Shown here: in pieces, positions 1 to 6,766 of the stretch
Layout: each line of letters opens with the position of its first letter
Numbering within the stretch: position 1 is the first letter of the stretch
The notes under the pieces: model-generated
What the model saw: the letters and a program-made list of their open reading frames with translations, nothing else
What the model was told of the DNA's origin: nothing
The model's database searches: none
Program-made: the position numbers and the translations under genes
Source: Oceanospirillaceae bacterium UBA7410
Lineage (GTDB): Bacteria; Pseudomonadota; Gammaproteobacteria; Pseudomonadales; Balneatricaceae
Assembly (NCBI GenBank): GCA_002470565.1
Contig: DKMQ01000016.1
Coordinates: forward strand, 12,485-25,118
Direction: 5' to 3'
Length of the DNA: 12,634 bases

Positions 1-593
1 GGAATTTTATTCACACTCACTTGGTCTTCTACACTAGTAATCCAAAATTTTAGATTTTCTCGATAATATAAATATAACGAGTCTGACAAATCTTCTAGGC
101 TCAAGCTTCTGCCTTGTGGCGCATCAATCCATATTTCTTCTATCGCACTATCAATAGCATTTAGGCGCCTTAATCTTCTTATTCTAAAGCCATAGGCAGA
201 GCAGCCTAGCTGATCACCAAATTGCGCACTATCCGATGGGAAATGGTCAGCTTTACTAAGCCTTTCAACAGATAACACTTGCGCTGTAGGCAGCCCGCCG
301 CCTTTTACTAGCTCTAAGCGAAAGAAACTATATATGGTGTCCACGTTTTGGGATTGCTCAGGTTTGCGCACATAGTTGCCAGAGCCTTGCACGCGCTCTA
401 ACAAGCCTTTTTGCGTGAGCTCAAACAATGCCTTGCGCAAGGTACCCACAGCTACCCCAAGCTCATCAGCCATCACCCGTTCAGGTGCCAAACGTGATCC
501 GTCGGCTAATACACCAGCCTGAATTTCACGGGCTAGCATTTCACTTATTTCAACATGTAATGGCAGGCGGTTTTTTGATAATTCGTTGGTCAT
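1..593 (-). CDS. GntR-family (HutC subfamily) transcriptional regulator, 3' end cut by window edge
   Basis: The reverse strand is open from an ATG at 593 to the left edge: 197 full codons and no stop. Residues about 8-76 form a GntR-type winged helix: APERVMADELGVAVGTLRKAL, then LTQKGLLERVQGSGNYVRKP, which is the classic recognition helix and wing. Residues from about 85 onward look like the UTRA effector-binding domain of HutC-type GntR proteins, including FRIRRLRR and a late IEEIWIDA segment. The family is usually about 240 residues, so roughly 45 C-terminal residues lie outside the window. The gene is divergent from the sulfonate-type operon at 705 and shares its upstream region, so it is the obvious local regulator, probably a repressor relieved by a pathway metabolite (inference). 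No strong ribosome-binding site precedes the ATG. Family assignment is secure; the ligand is unknown. Confidence 0.9.
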   Translation of the reverse strand, partial: MTNELSKNRLPLHVEISEMLAREIQAGVLADGSRLAPERVMADELGVAVGTLRKALFELTQKGLLERVQGSGNYVRKPEQSQNVDTIYSFFRLELVKGGGLPTAQVLSVERLSKADHFPSDSAQFGDQLGCSAYGFRIRRLRRLNAIDSAIEEIWIDAPQGRSLSLEDLSDSLYLYYRENLKFWITSVEDQVSVNKI

Positions 594-622
594 ATTTCGC
601 TTACTATATTAGAAAAAATGAA

Positions 623-688
623 TGATTAATGTGGTGTTGATATATTGATACACAATTGTTACAGTAATTGATATCACCTCATTAATCA
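623..688. promoter_or_regulatory. Long interrupted dyad between gntR and the monooxygenase operon (candidate operator)
   Basis: Left arm 623-636 reads TGATTAATGTGGTG. Right arm 675-688 reads CACCTCATTAATCA. They are inverted copies with 13 of 14 positions matching. The dyad centre (655.5) is also the exact centre of an 8-base palindrome, ACAATTGT, at 652-659. TTGATA also occurs three times here (637, 645, 668). The right arm abuts the ribosome-binding site of the downstream gene, and the left arm lies 30 bases before the regulator's start codon. This fits paired sites for the divergent GntR protein, possibly with looping. The symmetry is seen directly; the operator role is inference. Confidence 0.55.
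637..665 (+). promoter_or_regulatory. Possible sigma70 promoter of the monooxygenase/TRAP operon
   Basis: TTGATA at 637-642 (5 of 6 to the -35 consensus) and TACAGT at 660-665 (4 of 6 to the -10 consensus) are separated by exactly 17 bases. This would start transcription near 672, ahead of the TTG start at 705. It lies inside the dyad region, so a bound repressor would overlap it. The region is AT-rich and chance matches are likely, so this is only a candidate. Confidence 0.35.
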
Positions 689-689
689 A
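661..689 (-). promoter_or_regulatory. Possible sigma70 promoter of the gntR gene
   Basis: On the reverse strand, TTGATT (684-689) and TACTGT (661-666) are 17 bases apart, a moderate match to -35 and -10 boxes. Its -10 box would overlap the -10 box proposed for the opposite strand. The two promoters would then be mutually exclusive and controlled by the same bound protein. Weak evidence; AT-rich context. Confidence 0.25.
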
Positions 690-690
690 T

Positions 691-698
691 GGAAGAGA
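691..698 (+). promoter_or_regulatory. Ribosome-binding site for the TTG-started monooxygenase
   Basis: GGAAGAGA ends 6 bases before the TTG at 705. It supports a TTG start, because the nearby ATG at 689 is in another frame and meets a stop after four codons. Confidence 0.6.
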
Positions 699-704
699 GC
701 TAAC

Positions 705-1862
705 TTGTCTATCGTCCCAATAAGATCACAACACACCAATGCCGCAGAGATCGCATGGTTTGCGCCTTTGTGTTCGGATGACTATCAGCACCTTGGAGTG
801 CCAGAAGGAGACTTGCGCTCTTCATGGGAAAACACGTCAAAAATTATCCAAACAGCAGACAAGCTTGGCTATAGAAACATTTTATGTCCGTCTTCTTATC
901 AAGTAGGGCAAGACACTCTAACATTTGCGGCAGGCAATGCCGCTTTAACGCAAAATATTAACATGTTGGCCGCCGTAAGGTGCGGTGAAATGCACCCTAT
1001 TATGCTAGCGCGCACCATTGCCACCCTTGATCACATGATGAAAGGCCGATTAACAGTTAATATTATTTCGTCAGATTTTCCGGGCCAAAAAGAAGAAAGC
1101 GCTTATCGTTATCAACGCTCGCGTGAGGTTGTTGAGATTTTAAAGCAAGCCTGGACTCAGGATGAAATCAACATTAAAGGGCAAATTTACAACTTTGAAA
1201 ATGTGCCCACTGGCCCTGCAAAACCTTACCAGCAAAATGGCGGCCCATTGTTGTATTTTGGGGGTTACTCACCGTCTGCATTAGATTTATGTGGCGAGCA
1301 TTGTGATGTGTATCTGATGTGGCCAGAAAAACAAGACGTGCTGGTGCAGCGCATGAAAGCAGTCCATGAGCGTGCGCAAAAATATGGCAGGGTATTAGAT
1401 TATGGCCTTCGTGTGCATATGATCGTGCGAGACACCGAAGCTGAAGCCAAAGAATATGCGGCCCACTTAGTGTCCAAGCTAGATGACGAGCAAGGCAAAG
1501 TTATACGTGAAAGAGCCTTAGATGCGACTTCTTTAGGGGTGTCACACCAATCCAAAAACCGTGAGCTAGCCGATTTAGAAGGCTATATAGAGCCACATTT
1601 ATGGACCGGCGTTGGACGCGCGCGTTCAGGCTGCGGTGCTGCATTGGTAGGCTCTACAGATCAGATTTTAACTCAGATTGAAAAGTACAAAAAAATGGGT
1701 ATTCGAGCCTTTATATTTTCTGGTTATCCACACCTTGACGAGTGTGAAATATTTGGTACTAAAGTGCTTCCACACCTTGAAACATGTTCATTACCTCAAA
1801 TACAGGGTCGGGTTCCGGCCTCTACACCACACACACCACTAGGAATAGGAGAAAGACGTTAA
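705..1862 (+). CDS. SsuD-like FMNH2-dependent (LLM class) monooxygenase, probable sulfonate desulfonating enzyme
   Basis: A 385-residue luciferase-like flavin monooxygenase, close in length and layout to alkanesulfonate monooxygenase SsuD. The family reaction is sulfonate + FMNH2 + O2 to aldehyde + sulfite. Segments recognisable against SsuD include TIATLDHMMKGRLTVNIISS (about 105-123), PLLYFGGYSPSALDLCGEHCD (181-201), LRVHMIVRDTE, LWTGVGRARSGCGAALVG (299-316) and FSGYPHLDE. Residues matching SsuD active-site positions as I remember them are W206, R236, H238, R307 and Y341. SsuD's His11 is replaced by C23, and its Cys54 by V67, so substrate choice is probably not that of classical SsuD. Translation starts at TTG with GGAAGAG upstream. 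The stop overlaps the next start (TAATG). Followed by an aldehyde-reductase type enzyme and a flavin reductase, it resembles SmoC of the sulfoquinovose monooxygenase pathway. The family is secure; the substrate is inference. Confidence 0.85.
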   Translation: MSIVPIRSQHTNAAEIAWFAPLCSDDYQHLGVPEGDLRSSWENTSKIIQTADKLGYRNILCPSSYQVGQDTLTFAAGNAALTQNINMLAAVRCGEMHPIMLARTIATLDHMMKGRLTVNIISSDFPGQKEESAYRYQRSREVVEILKQAWTQDEINIKGQIYNFENVPTGPAKPYQQNGGPLLYFGGYSPSALDLCGEHCDVYLMWPEKQDVLVQRMKAVHERAQKYGRVLDYGLRVHMIVRDTEAEAKEYAAHLVSKLDDEQGKVIRERALDATSLGVSHQSKNRELADLEGYIEPHLWTGVGRARSGCGAALVGSTDQILTQIEKYKKMGIRAFIFSGYPHLDECEIFGTKVLPHLETCSLPQIQGRVPASTPHTPLGIGERR

Positions 1863-2764
1863 TGCAACGCATAGCACTCTCAAAAGATTTAGAGTTAAGC
1901 CAAATTATATACGGTATGTGGCGTTTGGGGGATGATAGCGACACCTCCCCTGCTGCCGTGCAAGCCAAAATAGAAGCCTGCTTAGAACAAGGTATTACAT
2001 CTATAGACCAAGCAGACATTTACGGCGGCTATGCTGCTGAAGCAATACTTGGTAAGTGTTTTGCTGCTGCTTCACATTTGCGAGATAAGGTAGAGATCAT
2101 CACCAAGTGCGACATTGTAGCACCAGTGGGCAGATATGAGAGCGCTCGGGTGAAGTATTATGACACTTCATCTGCGCATATTAATTACTCAGTAGAGTGC
2201 TCCTTAACACAAATGAAAATAGAGCATATTGACTGTTTATTAGTGCACCGCCCAGACCCTTTAATGGACCATGAAGACACTGGACGCGCATTAGATGATC
2301 TAGTGAAGTCTGGCAAAGTAGGATCTGTAGGTGTTTCAAACTTCAAACCCCATGATTGGAGCTTGCTGCAATCAGCCATGAGTAACAAATTGGTCACCAA
2401 CCAAATTGAGCTTAGTGTGGTGGAAACTAGCGCTTTAACCAATGGTGACATTGCCTTTTTGCAAGAAAATAAAATTAGCCCTATGGCTTGGTCTCCTCTT
2501 GGTGGTGGCTCATTGTTTAGTGCTGACGACGACAAAAGCAAGGCTATTCTTAGCTGCCTCACTCACATTGCCAATGAGCAAAACACCACTGCCGACGCAG
2601 TAGCTATTGCGTGGCTATTAAAGCATCCATGCAACGTTTTACCTGTAATGGGCACCAACAACCTAAGTCGTATTAAATCATTATCTAGTGCATTTAAAGT
2701 GAACCTTGATCGTCAAGCATGGTTTGAGATTTACACCGCCTCCCTTGGCCAAGAAGTAGCTTAA
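1862..2764 (+). CDS. Aldo/keto reductase (NADPH-dependent, YdhF-like), candidate SmoB-type aldehyde reductase
   Basis: A 300-residue single-domain AKR barrel. The catalytic tetrad is visible: D49 and Y54 in SIDQADIYGGY, K82 in EIITKCDI and H129 in LLVHRPDP. GVSNF (157-161), QIELSVVE (181-188) and the C-terminal PVMGTNNLSRI (261-271) are standard NADPH-site landmarks. The start is the ATG at 1862, which overlaps the previous stop by one base and has AGGAG at 1847-1851. An upstream in-frame ATG at 1784 would add 26 residues that only copy the preceding gene in another frame. In this operon it most plausibly reduces the aldehyde left after desulfonation, as SmoB reduces 6-oxo-glucose to glucose in the sulfo-SMO pathway. 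The AKR family is certain; the substrate is inferred from neighbours. Confidence 0.88.
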   Translation: MQRIALSKDLELSQIIYGMWRLGDDSDTSPAAVQAKIEACLEQGITSIDQADIYGGYAAEAILGKCFAAASHLRDKVEIITKCDIVAPVGRYESARVKYYDTSSAHINYSVECSLTQMKIEHIDCLLVHRPDPLMDHEDTGRALDDLVKSGKVGSVGVSNFKPHDWSLLQSAMSNKLVTNQIELSVVETSALTNGDIAFLQENKISPMAWSPLGGGSLFSADDDKSKAILSCLTHIANEQNTTADAVAIAWLLKHPCNVLPVMGTNNLSRIKSLSSAFKVNLDRQAWFEIYTASLGQEVA

Positions 2765-2765
2765 T

Positions 2766-3263
2766 ATGATGCACGAAACAATGGTTAAAACCAGTATTGA
2801 TAATCAAAAAGAGTTTAGAAATGCTTTAGGACAATTTGGCACTGGGGTTACTGTTATTACAGCCCATGACAACCAAAGCCCTGTAGGTATTACTGTGAAT
2901 TCATTTGCATCTGTTTCATTGGACCCTGCTTTAATTTTATGGTCTGTAGCCAACAAATCTGGCAACAAAGATTTGTTTTGTACTACAGCCCTTTTTGCAG
3001 TGCATGTGTTGGCAGAAGACCAAGCTGATCTAGCATTAAAGTTTGCCAAAGACTCCAGCGCATTTGAAGAAGGTGAATGGCATTTCGACAGTAATCATTT
3101 ACCCATTTTACACAAGGCCATAGCAAGGTTTGAATGCAGTATACAAACCATATTTGATGGCGGTGACCACACTATAATTATTGGTAAAGTAGAGCAGTTC
3201 ACACATAACCAGGGCAAGCCTTTGATGTTTGCTGGAGGCCAGTTTGGTAAATTTGTACAATAG
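2766..3263 (+). CDS. Flavin reductase (HpaC/SsuE-role, FMN-binding split barrel)
   Basis: A 165-residue flavin reductase-like domain protein covering the whole family length. Landmarks are TGVTVIT (26-32), GITVNSFASVSLDPAL (41-56), GDHTIIIGKVE (133-143) and the C-terminal PLMFAGGQFGKF. Such proteins reduce FMN with NAD(P)H and hand FMNH2 to a two-component monooxygenase. It starts one base after the aldo/keto reductase stop, so the natural partner is the SsuD-like enzyme encoded first in the operon. ATGs at 2766, 2769 and 2781 are all possible starts; homology begins only around residue 15, so it cannot decide. It belongs to the HpaC-like fold and is not a flavodoxin-like SsuE, matching SmoA-type reductases. 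Confidence 0.88.
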   Translation: MMHETMVKTSIDNQKEFRNALGQFGTGVTVITAHDNQSPVGITVNSFASVSLDPALILWSVANKSGNKDLFCTTALFAVHVLAEDQADLALKFAKDSSAFEEGEWHFDSNHLPILHKAIARFECSIQTIFDGGDHTIIIGKVEQFTHNQGKPLMFAGGQFGKFVQ

Positions 3264-3301
3264 CTTACCTACAAGCTACATACTTTTAAGCACACCATAG
3301 C

Positions 3302-3919
3302 GTGACAAGCTTAGTGAAAAGTATCAGTGCAGTGCTAGCGGTTTTAGACGCGATTAATACTCGTGCGCTAAAGCTTGGGCGCACTGTTGGGTATGTTGCC
3401 CTTGGACTGATGGTGCTGGTGATTTTGGCGCAAATATTTTTTAGGTATGTACTTAACAATGCCCTGCCATGGCCAGAAGAAGCCGCTAGAGGTTTGATGA
3501 TTTGGATGATGGCGCTGGTTGCACCTTCTGCCTATCGCTACACTGGCTTTGTTTCTATTGATATGCTGCATGATTTCATACCTGCCCGCCTTAAAAATTA
3601 TTTAATACTGGCGATTTTATTATTGTGTACTTTTGTGTCTATCATCATGCTTCAGCATGCATGGTCTCATTTTTCTGCGCCGTTATTATTTGATTCATCC
3701 GGTTTAAACAGGTTGCTACAAGACACAGGTATAAACCAGTTTTTAGGCACCAAAATACAGTTTAGAACAGCTTATATTTATTTAGCCATGAGTGTGTTGC
3801 TCACGCTTATTTTAATGGTGTCTTTAGAGTTGATCCTGCGTCAATTTGCCAGAATTATATGGGGCAATGAGCACTTCCCTCTTCCTAAAATCCCTTCTGA
3901 AATGGGGGCAAACTCCTGA
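3302..3919 (+). CDS. TRAP transporter small membrane subunit (DctQ)
   Basis: A 205-residue DctQ-family protein of the inner membrane with four hydrophobic segments (about 30-50, 66-78, 97-117 and 157-180). It carries the signature FFRYVLNNALPWPEEAARG (46-64), typical of DctQ. It bridges the periplasmic binding protein and the large permease. The start is a GTG 38 bases after the flavin reductase, with no clear ribosome-binding site; a second in-frame GTG at 3314 is an alternative. The stop overlaps the dctM start (TGATG), so the two membrane subunits are translationally coupled. There are 43 residues between the third and fourth segments, a rather long loop. Family assignment is firm; the start is uncertain. 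Confidence 0.87.
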   Translation: MTSLVKSISAVLAVLDAINTRALKLGRTVGYVALGLMVLVILAQIFFRYVLNNALPWPEEAARGLMIWMMALVAPSAYRYTGFVSIDMLHDFIPARLKNYLILAILLLCTFVSIIMLQHAWSHFSAPLLFDSSGLNRLLQDTGINQFLGTKIQFRTAYIYLAMSVLLTLILMVSLELILRQFARIIWGNEHFPLPKIPSEMGANS

Positions 3920-5445
3920 TGCTAGCTTGGTTTTTGCCCTTGTTTCTTATATTTTTGATGATTGGCGTACCCGTCTATTTTGCTATGCTTGCAGCGCCAG
4001 GCTTCATGCTCTATTTCAACGGCCAAGAGCGCGATATTGCACTTATGTATCGCAATATTTTCAACGGCATCGACAACGGTGTATTACTGGCTATTCCTTT
4101 TTTCATGCTCGCTGGTGAGTTAATGAACAAAGCAGGCATAACCGAGCGTTTGGTTGCGTTTTCTCAAACCATTATAGGTTCTGTAAGAGGCGGGCTTGCA
4201 CAAGTTAACATCCTTTCTTCTATGCTGTTTGCAGGGATGTCTGGCTCAGCGGTTGCAGACACGTCTGCCCTTGGCTCTATGCTCATTCCTGCCATGGAAA
4301 AACAAGGTTACACTCGCAAGTTTGCTGCAGCCATTACCGCTGCATCGTCAGTGATTGGGCCCATAATCCCGCCTTCAGGTATTATGATCATTTATGCTTA
4401 TGTGATGGAAGTTTCAGTGGCAGCTTTATTTGCCGGTGGTATCATTCCGGGCATTTTGGTGGGCTTGGGCTTGATGATCGTGACTAGGCTCATGGCCAAT
4501 AAGTATGAGTTTCCTCCGGCAAAACGTTTTGTCATTGAAGGGGTTAGCATTTCTACTGCCGAAAACTTTGCCGCCCGCATCATTGCTAGGTTAATGGTGG
4601 CAAGCCTTCTATACCCATTGGTGGTTAAGCTTTTCAATGTTGACTTAGGCAGCTCCTCCACCAACCTATCATTTCATTTTGCTGGTGCATTGATCGTTAC
4701 AGAAGTTTTATTTCAAATTCAAAGACGCTTAGTATCCAGTGAGTTTAGGATAGTAGCCAAACGTGCAGTGCTGCCTTTGCTCACGCCCGTGATCATTTTG
4801 GGTGGTATTTTAGGTGGTGTAGCCACTCCTACCGAAGCCTCTGCACTTGCTGTTGCCTACACTGCACTGCTTGGTTTAATCATTTTACGCTCAATCAATT
4901 TAAAAGATCTTGGGCCAATACTGGTCAAGTCTGCCATCACCTCTTCGGTGGTTTTACTATTGGTTGGCGCAGCCATGGCCTTTAAAACCGTAGTTAGCCT
5001 TTCTCATATTGCAGAAGACCTGGCCGTATACATACTGGCTTTAACCAACAACCCTCTTTTGCTGCTACTACTTATCAACCTTTTATTGTTTATTGTGGGC
5101 ATGTTTTTGGATGCGGGCCCTGCCATCATTATATTAGGGCCCATTTTAGCGCCCATCTTTATTGACTTAGGTATTCACCCCGTTCATTTCGCTATGATTA
5201 TGTCGGTTAACTTAACCGTTGGGCTTGCCACTCCTCCCATGGGTTTGGTGCTGTTTGTAGCCTCATCAGTTTCAGGCGTAAAGGTGGAAACGATATCAAA
5301 GGCCATATTGCCTTTTTTAGCAGTAGAAATTTTTGTTATTTTTCTGATCACTTATTTCCCTATTATTTCACTGGGTATTCCATCGTGGCTAGGGTTTGTA
5401 AAAGATGTTGATTTGATGGGGCCAATTGCTGGCTTATTTTTCTAA
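3919..5445 (+). CDS. TRAP transporter large permease subunit (DctM), long form
   Basis: A 508-residue polytopic membrane protein of the DctM family, the ion-coupled transport subunit. Recognisable family segments are AIPFFMLAGELMNKAGI (59-75), FAGMSGSAVADTSALGSMLIP (104-124), SSVIGPIIPPSGIMIIYA (143-160), GGVATPTEASALAVAYT (299-315) and LGPILAPI (406-413), followed by NLTVGLATPPMGLVLFVA (431-448). Most DctM proteins are about 425-440 residues. The excess lies around residues 205-280, between the EFPPAKRF segment and the KRAVLPLLTPVIIL segment, and contains two extra hydrophobic stretches (about 222-238 and 252-266). GGGGG at 3904-3908 provides a ribosome-binding site. DctM is confident; the insertion is noted as unusual. 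Confidence 0.9.
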   Translation: MLAWFLPLFLIFLMIGVPVYFAMLAAPGFMLYFNGQERDIALMYRNIFNGIDNGVLLAIPFFMLAGELMNKAGITERLVAFSQTIIGSVRGGLAQVNILSSMLFAGMSGSAVADTSALGSMLIPAMEKQGYTRKFAAAITAASSVIGPIIPPSGIMIIYAYVMEVSVAALFAGGIIPGILVGLGLMIVTRLMANKYEFPPAKRFVIEGVSISTAENFAARIIARLMVASLLYPLVVKLFNVDLGSSSTNLSFHFAGALIVTEVLFQIQRRLVSSEFRIVAKRAVLPLLTPVIILGGILGGVATPTEASALAVAYTALLGLIILRSINLKDLGPILVKSAITSSVVLLLVGAAMAFKTVVSLSHIAEDLAVYILALTNNPLLLLLLINLLLFIVGMFLDAGPAIIILGPILAPIFIDLGIHPVHFAMIMSVNLTVGLATPPMGLVLFVASSVSGVKVETISKAILPFLAVEIFVIFLITYFPIISLGIPSWLGFVKDVDLMGPIAGLFF

Positions 5446-5595
5446 TCAAATAAAGGAGTTTACGCATTTTCCTTATACTTCGATGGTAAACCTCAACAAA
5501 GGACCTGTTGAAGGGAAAAGGCTAGAAACTGACGAACTTAAAACCTTCGTCAACAATAAAAAAGGGGCATAAGCCCAATTTACTGAGGAGTTTAT
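5446..5595. promoter_or_regulatory. 150-base dctM-dctP gap with duplicated ribosome-binding site and hairpin
   Basis: The gap holds a strong Shine-Dalgarno-like AAAGGAG at 5452-5458 with no ATG at useful distance. GGAGTTTA occurs twice: at 5455-5462 after dctM, and at 5587-5594 as the real dctP ribosome-binding site. Deleting one copy and the 124 bases between them would leave dctP starting directly behind dctM. Inside is a 7-base perfect hairpin, TGACGAA/TTCGTCA (5530-5536 and 5546-5552, 9-base loop), and a short GGGC/GCCC hairpin at 5565-5576. No U-run follows either, so they are not terminators. RNA processing or stabilisation that raises binding-protein expression is a plausible role (inference). 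Confidence 0.45.
5483..5572 (+). CDS. Possible 29-codon mini-gene between dctM and dctP
   Basis: ATG at 5483 opens a 29-residue reading frame (MVNLNKGPVEGKRL..., ending NNKKGA) that stops at TAA 5570-5572, just before the dctP leader. The frame continues open upstream through an ACG codon at 5462, which sits three bases after AAAGGAG. The ATG itself has no ribosome-binding site. The peptide is hydrophilic and has protein-like composition. I do not recognise it. It could be a small protein, the remnant of an inserted or lost gene, or chance. Low confidence. Confidence 0.2.
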   Translation: MVNLNKGPVEGKRLETDELKTFVNNKKGA

Positions 5596-6663
5596 ATGAA
5601 TAATTTTATTAAAACTTTGGGAGCCACAGCGCTCACGGTTGGTTTGATGGCAGGTAGTATAGCCACTGCAAATGCTGCAGACTATACAATACGTGCCACT
5701 GCAAACTCTAACGAAAATGATGAAGATTATGATGGCCTTGTGGTTTTCAAAAACTTTGTTGAAGCAGCTTCAAACGGTGACATTGCTGTTGAATTGTTTA
5801 TTGGCACACAGCTTTGCTCAAAAGGCGCTGAGTGCCTACAAGGCATAGCTGATGGTTCAATTGATGTTTACATTTCAACATCAGGCGGTGCTGCAGGCGC
5901 ATTCCCATATGTACAGGTGCTAGATTTACCTTACCTTATGTCTAATGACCGAGTTGCCGAAGATGTGTTGTCTGGCGATTTTACTCGCACCATGCGTGAT
6001 ATGGCCCTTGCAGACTCTGGCGATACCATTCGCTTGATGACCATTGGTAATACCGGTGGATGGCGCAACTTTGCAAACACCAAACGCAGAGTTCAAAATC
6101 CAGATGACATGGCAGGCCTTAAGATCCGTACTGTTGTTGCCGACTTGCCACAAGAGCTAGTGAAAGCCCTTGGCGCGTCTCCTACGCCTATCCCTTGGCC
6201 TGAACTATTCACATCATTCCAAACAGGTGTGGTTGAAGGTTCTAAGAACGGTATCACAGACATTATGGGCATGAAGTTCCCTGATGCTGGCCTAAAGTAT
6301 GTCACCCTTGATGGCCATGCTTATATGGGTGCTCTTTGGTGGATGAACAATGAAAAGTTCTTGTCTATGCCGATGGAGCTTCGTCAAGTTGTGGTAGATG
6401 GTTTTGCTGCCTTGCAACAGGCTACATTTGCTTCACCAAAGCGTAAATCTATTAAAGCTTATGAAGATTTCGTAGCTGAAGGTGGCGATTTGTATGTGCC
6501 TACCCCTGCTGAAAAAGCGGCATTTAAAGCAGCAGCGACTCCAGTTTATGATTGGTTCCAAACTAATGTAAACGGTGGTCCAAAAATCTTTAACGCTTTA
6601 ACAAGTGCGGTGTCTGAAGCAGAAGCAGGCATTGCTGCAGGCAATGCAAAAGACTTAAATTAA
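5596..6663 (+). CDS. TRAP transporter substrate-binding protein (DctP family), periplasmic
   Basis: 355 residues. It has an N-terminal signal peptide: K6 in the n-region, hydrophobic ATALTVGLMAGSIA, and a likely cleavage after ATANA at residue 27. The mature part follows the DctP layout: LFIGTQLCSKGAECLQGIADGSIDVY (67-92), LDLPYL (109-114), DMAGLKIRTV (171-180) with R178 at the conserved arginine position that normally grips the anionic head of the ligand, then WPELFTSFQTGVVEGSKNG (201-219). C74 and C80 could form a disulfide. GAGGAG at 5585-5590 gives a strong ribosome-binding site. It is the last gene before the operon terminator. An anionic ligand is expected from the family; a sulfonate is inferred from the linked enzymes. 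The gap before it may set higher expression than for dctQM. Confidence 0.92.
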   Translation: MNNFIKTLGATALTVGLMAGSIATANAADYTIRATANSNENDEDYDGLVVFKNFVEAASNGDIAVELFIGTQLCSKGAECLQGIADGSIDVYISTSGGAAGAFPYVQVLDLPYLMSNDRVAEDVLSGDFTRTMRDMALADSGDTIRLMTIGNTGGWRNFANTKRRVQNPDDMAGLKIRTVVADLPQELVKALGASPTPIPWPELFTSFQTGVVEGSKNGITDIMGMKFPDAGLKYVTLDGHAYMGALWWMNNEKFLSMPMELRQVVVDGFAALQQATFASPKRKSIKAYEDFVAEGGDLYVPTPAEKAAFKAAATPVYDWFQTNVNGGPKIFNALTSAVSEAEAGIAAGNAKDLN

Positions 6664-6673
6664 AAAATAAGTC

Positions 6674-6711
6674 AGGGCCGTTCACACTATTGAACGGCCC
6701 TCTTTATTTAT
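6674..6711. terminator. Bidirectional intrinsic terminator after dctP
   Basis: Perfect 11-base stem: AGGGCCGTTCA (6674-6684) and TGAACGGCCCT (6691-6701) with loop CACTAT. It is followed on the + strand by CTTTATTTATT. On the - strand the stem is followed by TGACTTATTTTTTAA, so it can also end transcription arriving from the Sel1 gene. It lies 10 bases after the dctP stop. Confidence 0.92.
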
Positions 6712-6766
6712 TGTGATGTTTTTGTATGTTTAGATTTGATGTATATTTATAAAGTCCATTTTTAGT

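Noticed and set aside
1784..1861. Earlier ATG for the aldo/keto reductase
   Set aside because: The 26 added residues only re-read the end of the monooxygenase gene, and AGGAG with a coupled TAATG favours 1862.
5530..5552. Hairpin between dctM and dctP as an intrinsic terminator
   Set aside because: It is followed by an A-rich stretch, not a U-run, and dctP has no evident separate promoter.
5463..5586. Integron attC site or transposon miniature in the dctM-dctP gap
   Set aside because: No paired core sites and no terminal inverted repeats were found; only the 8-base direct repeat supports insertion.
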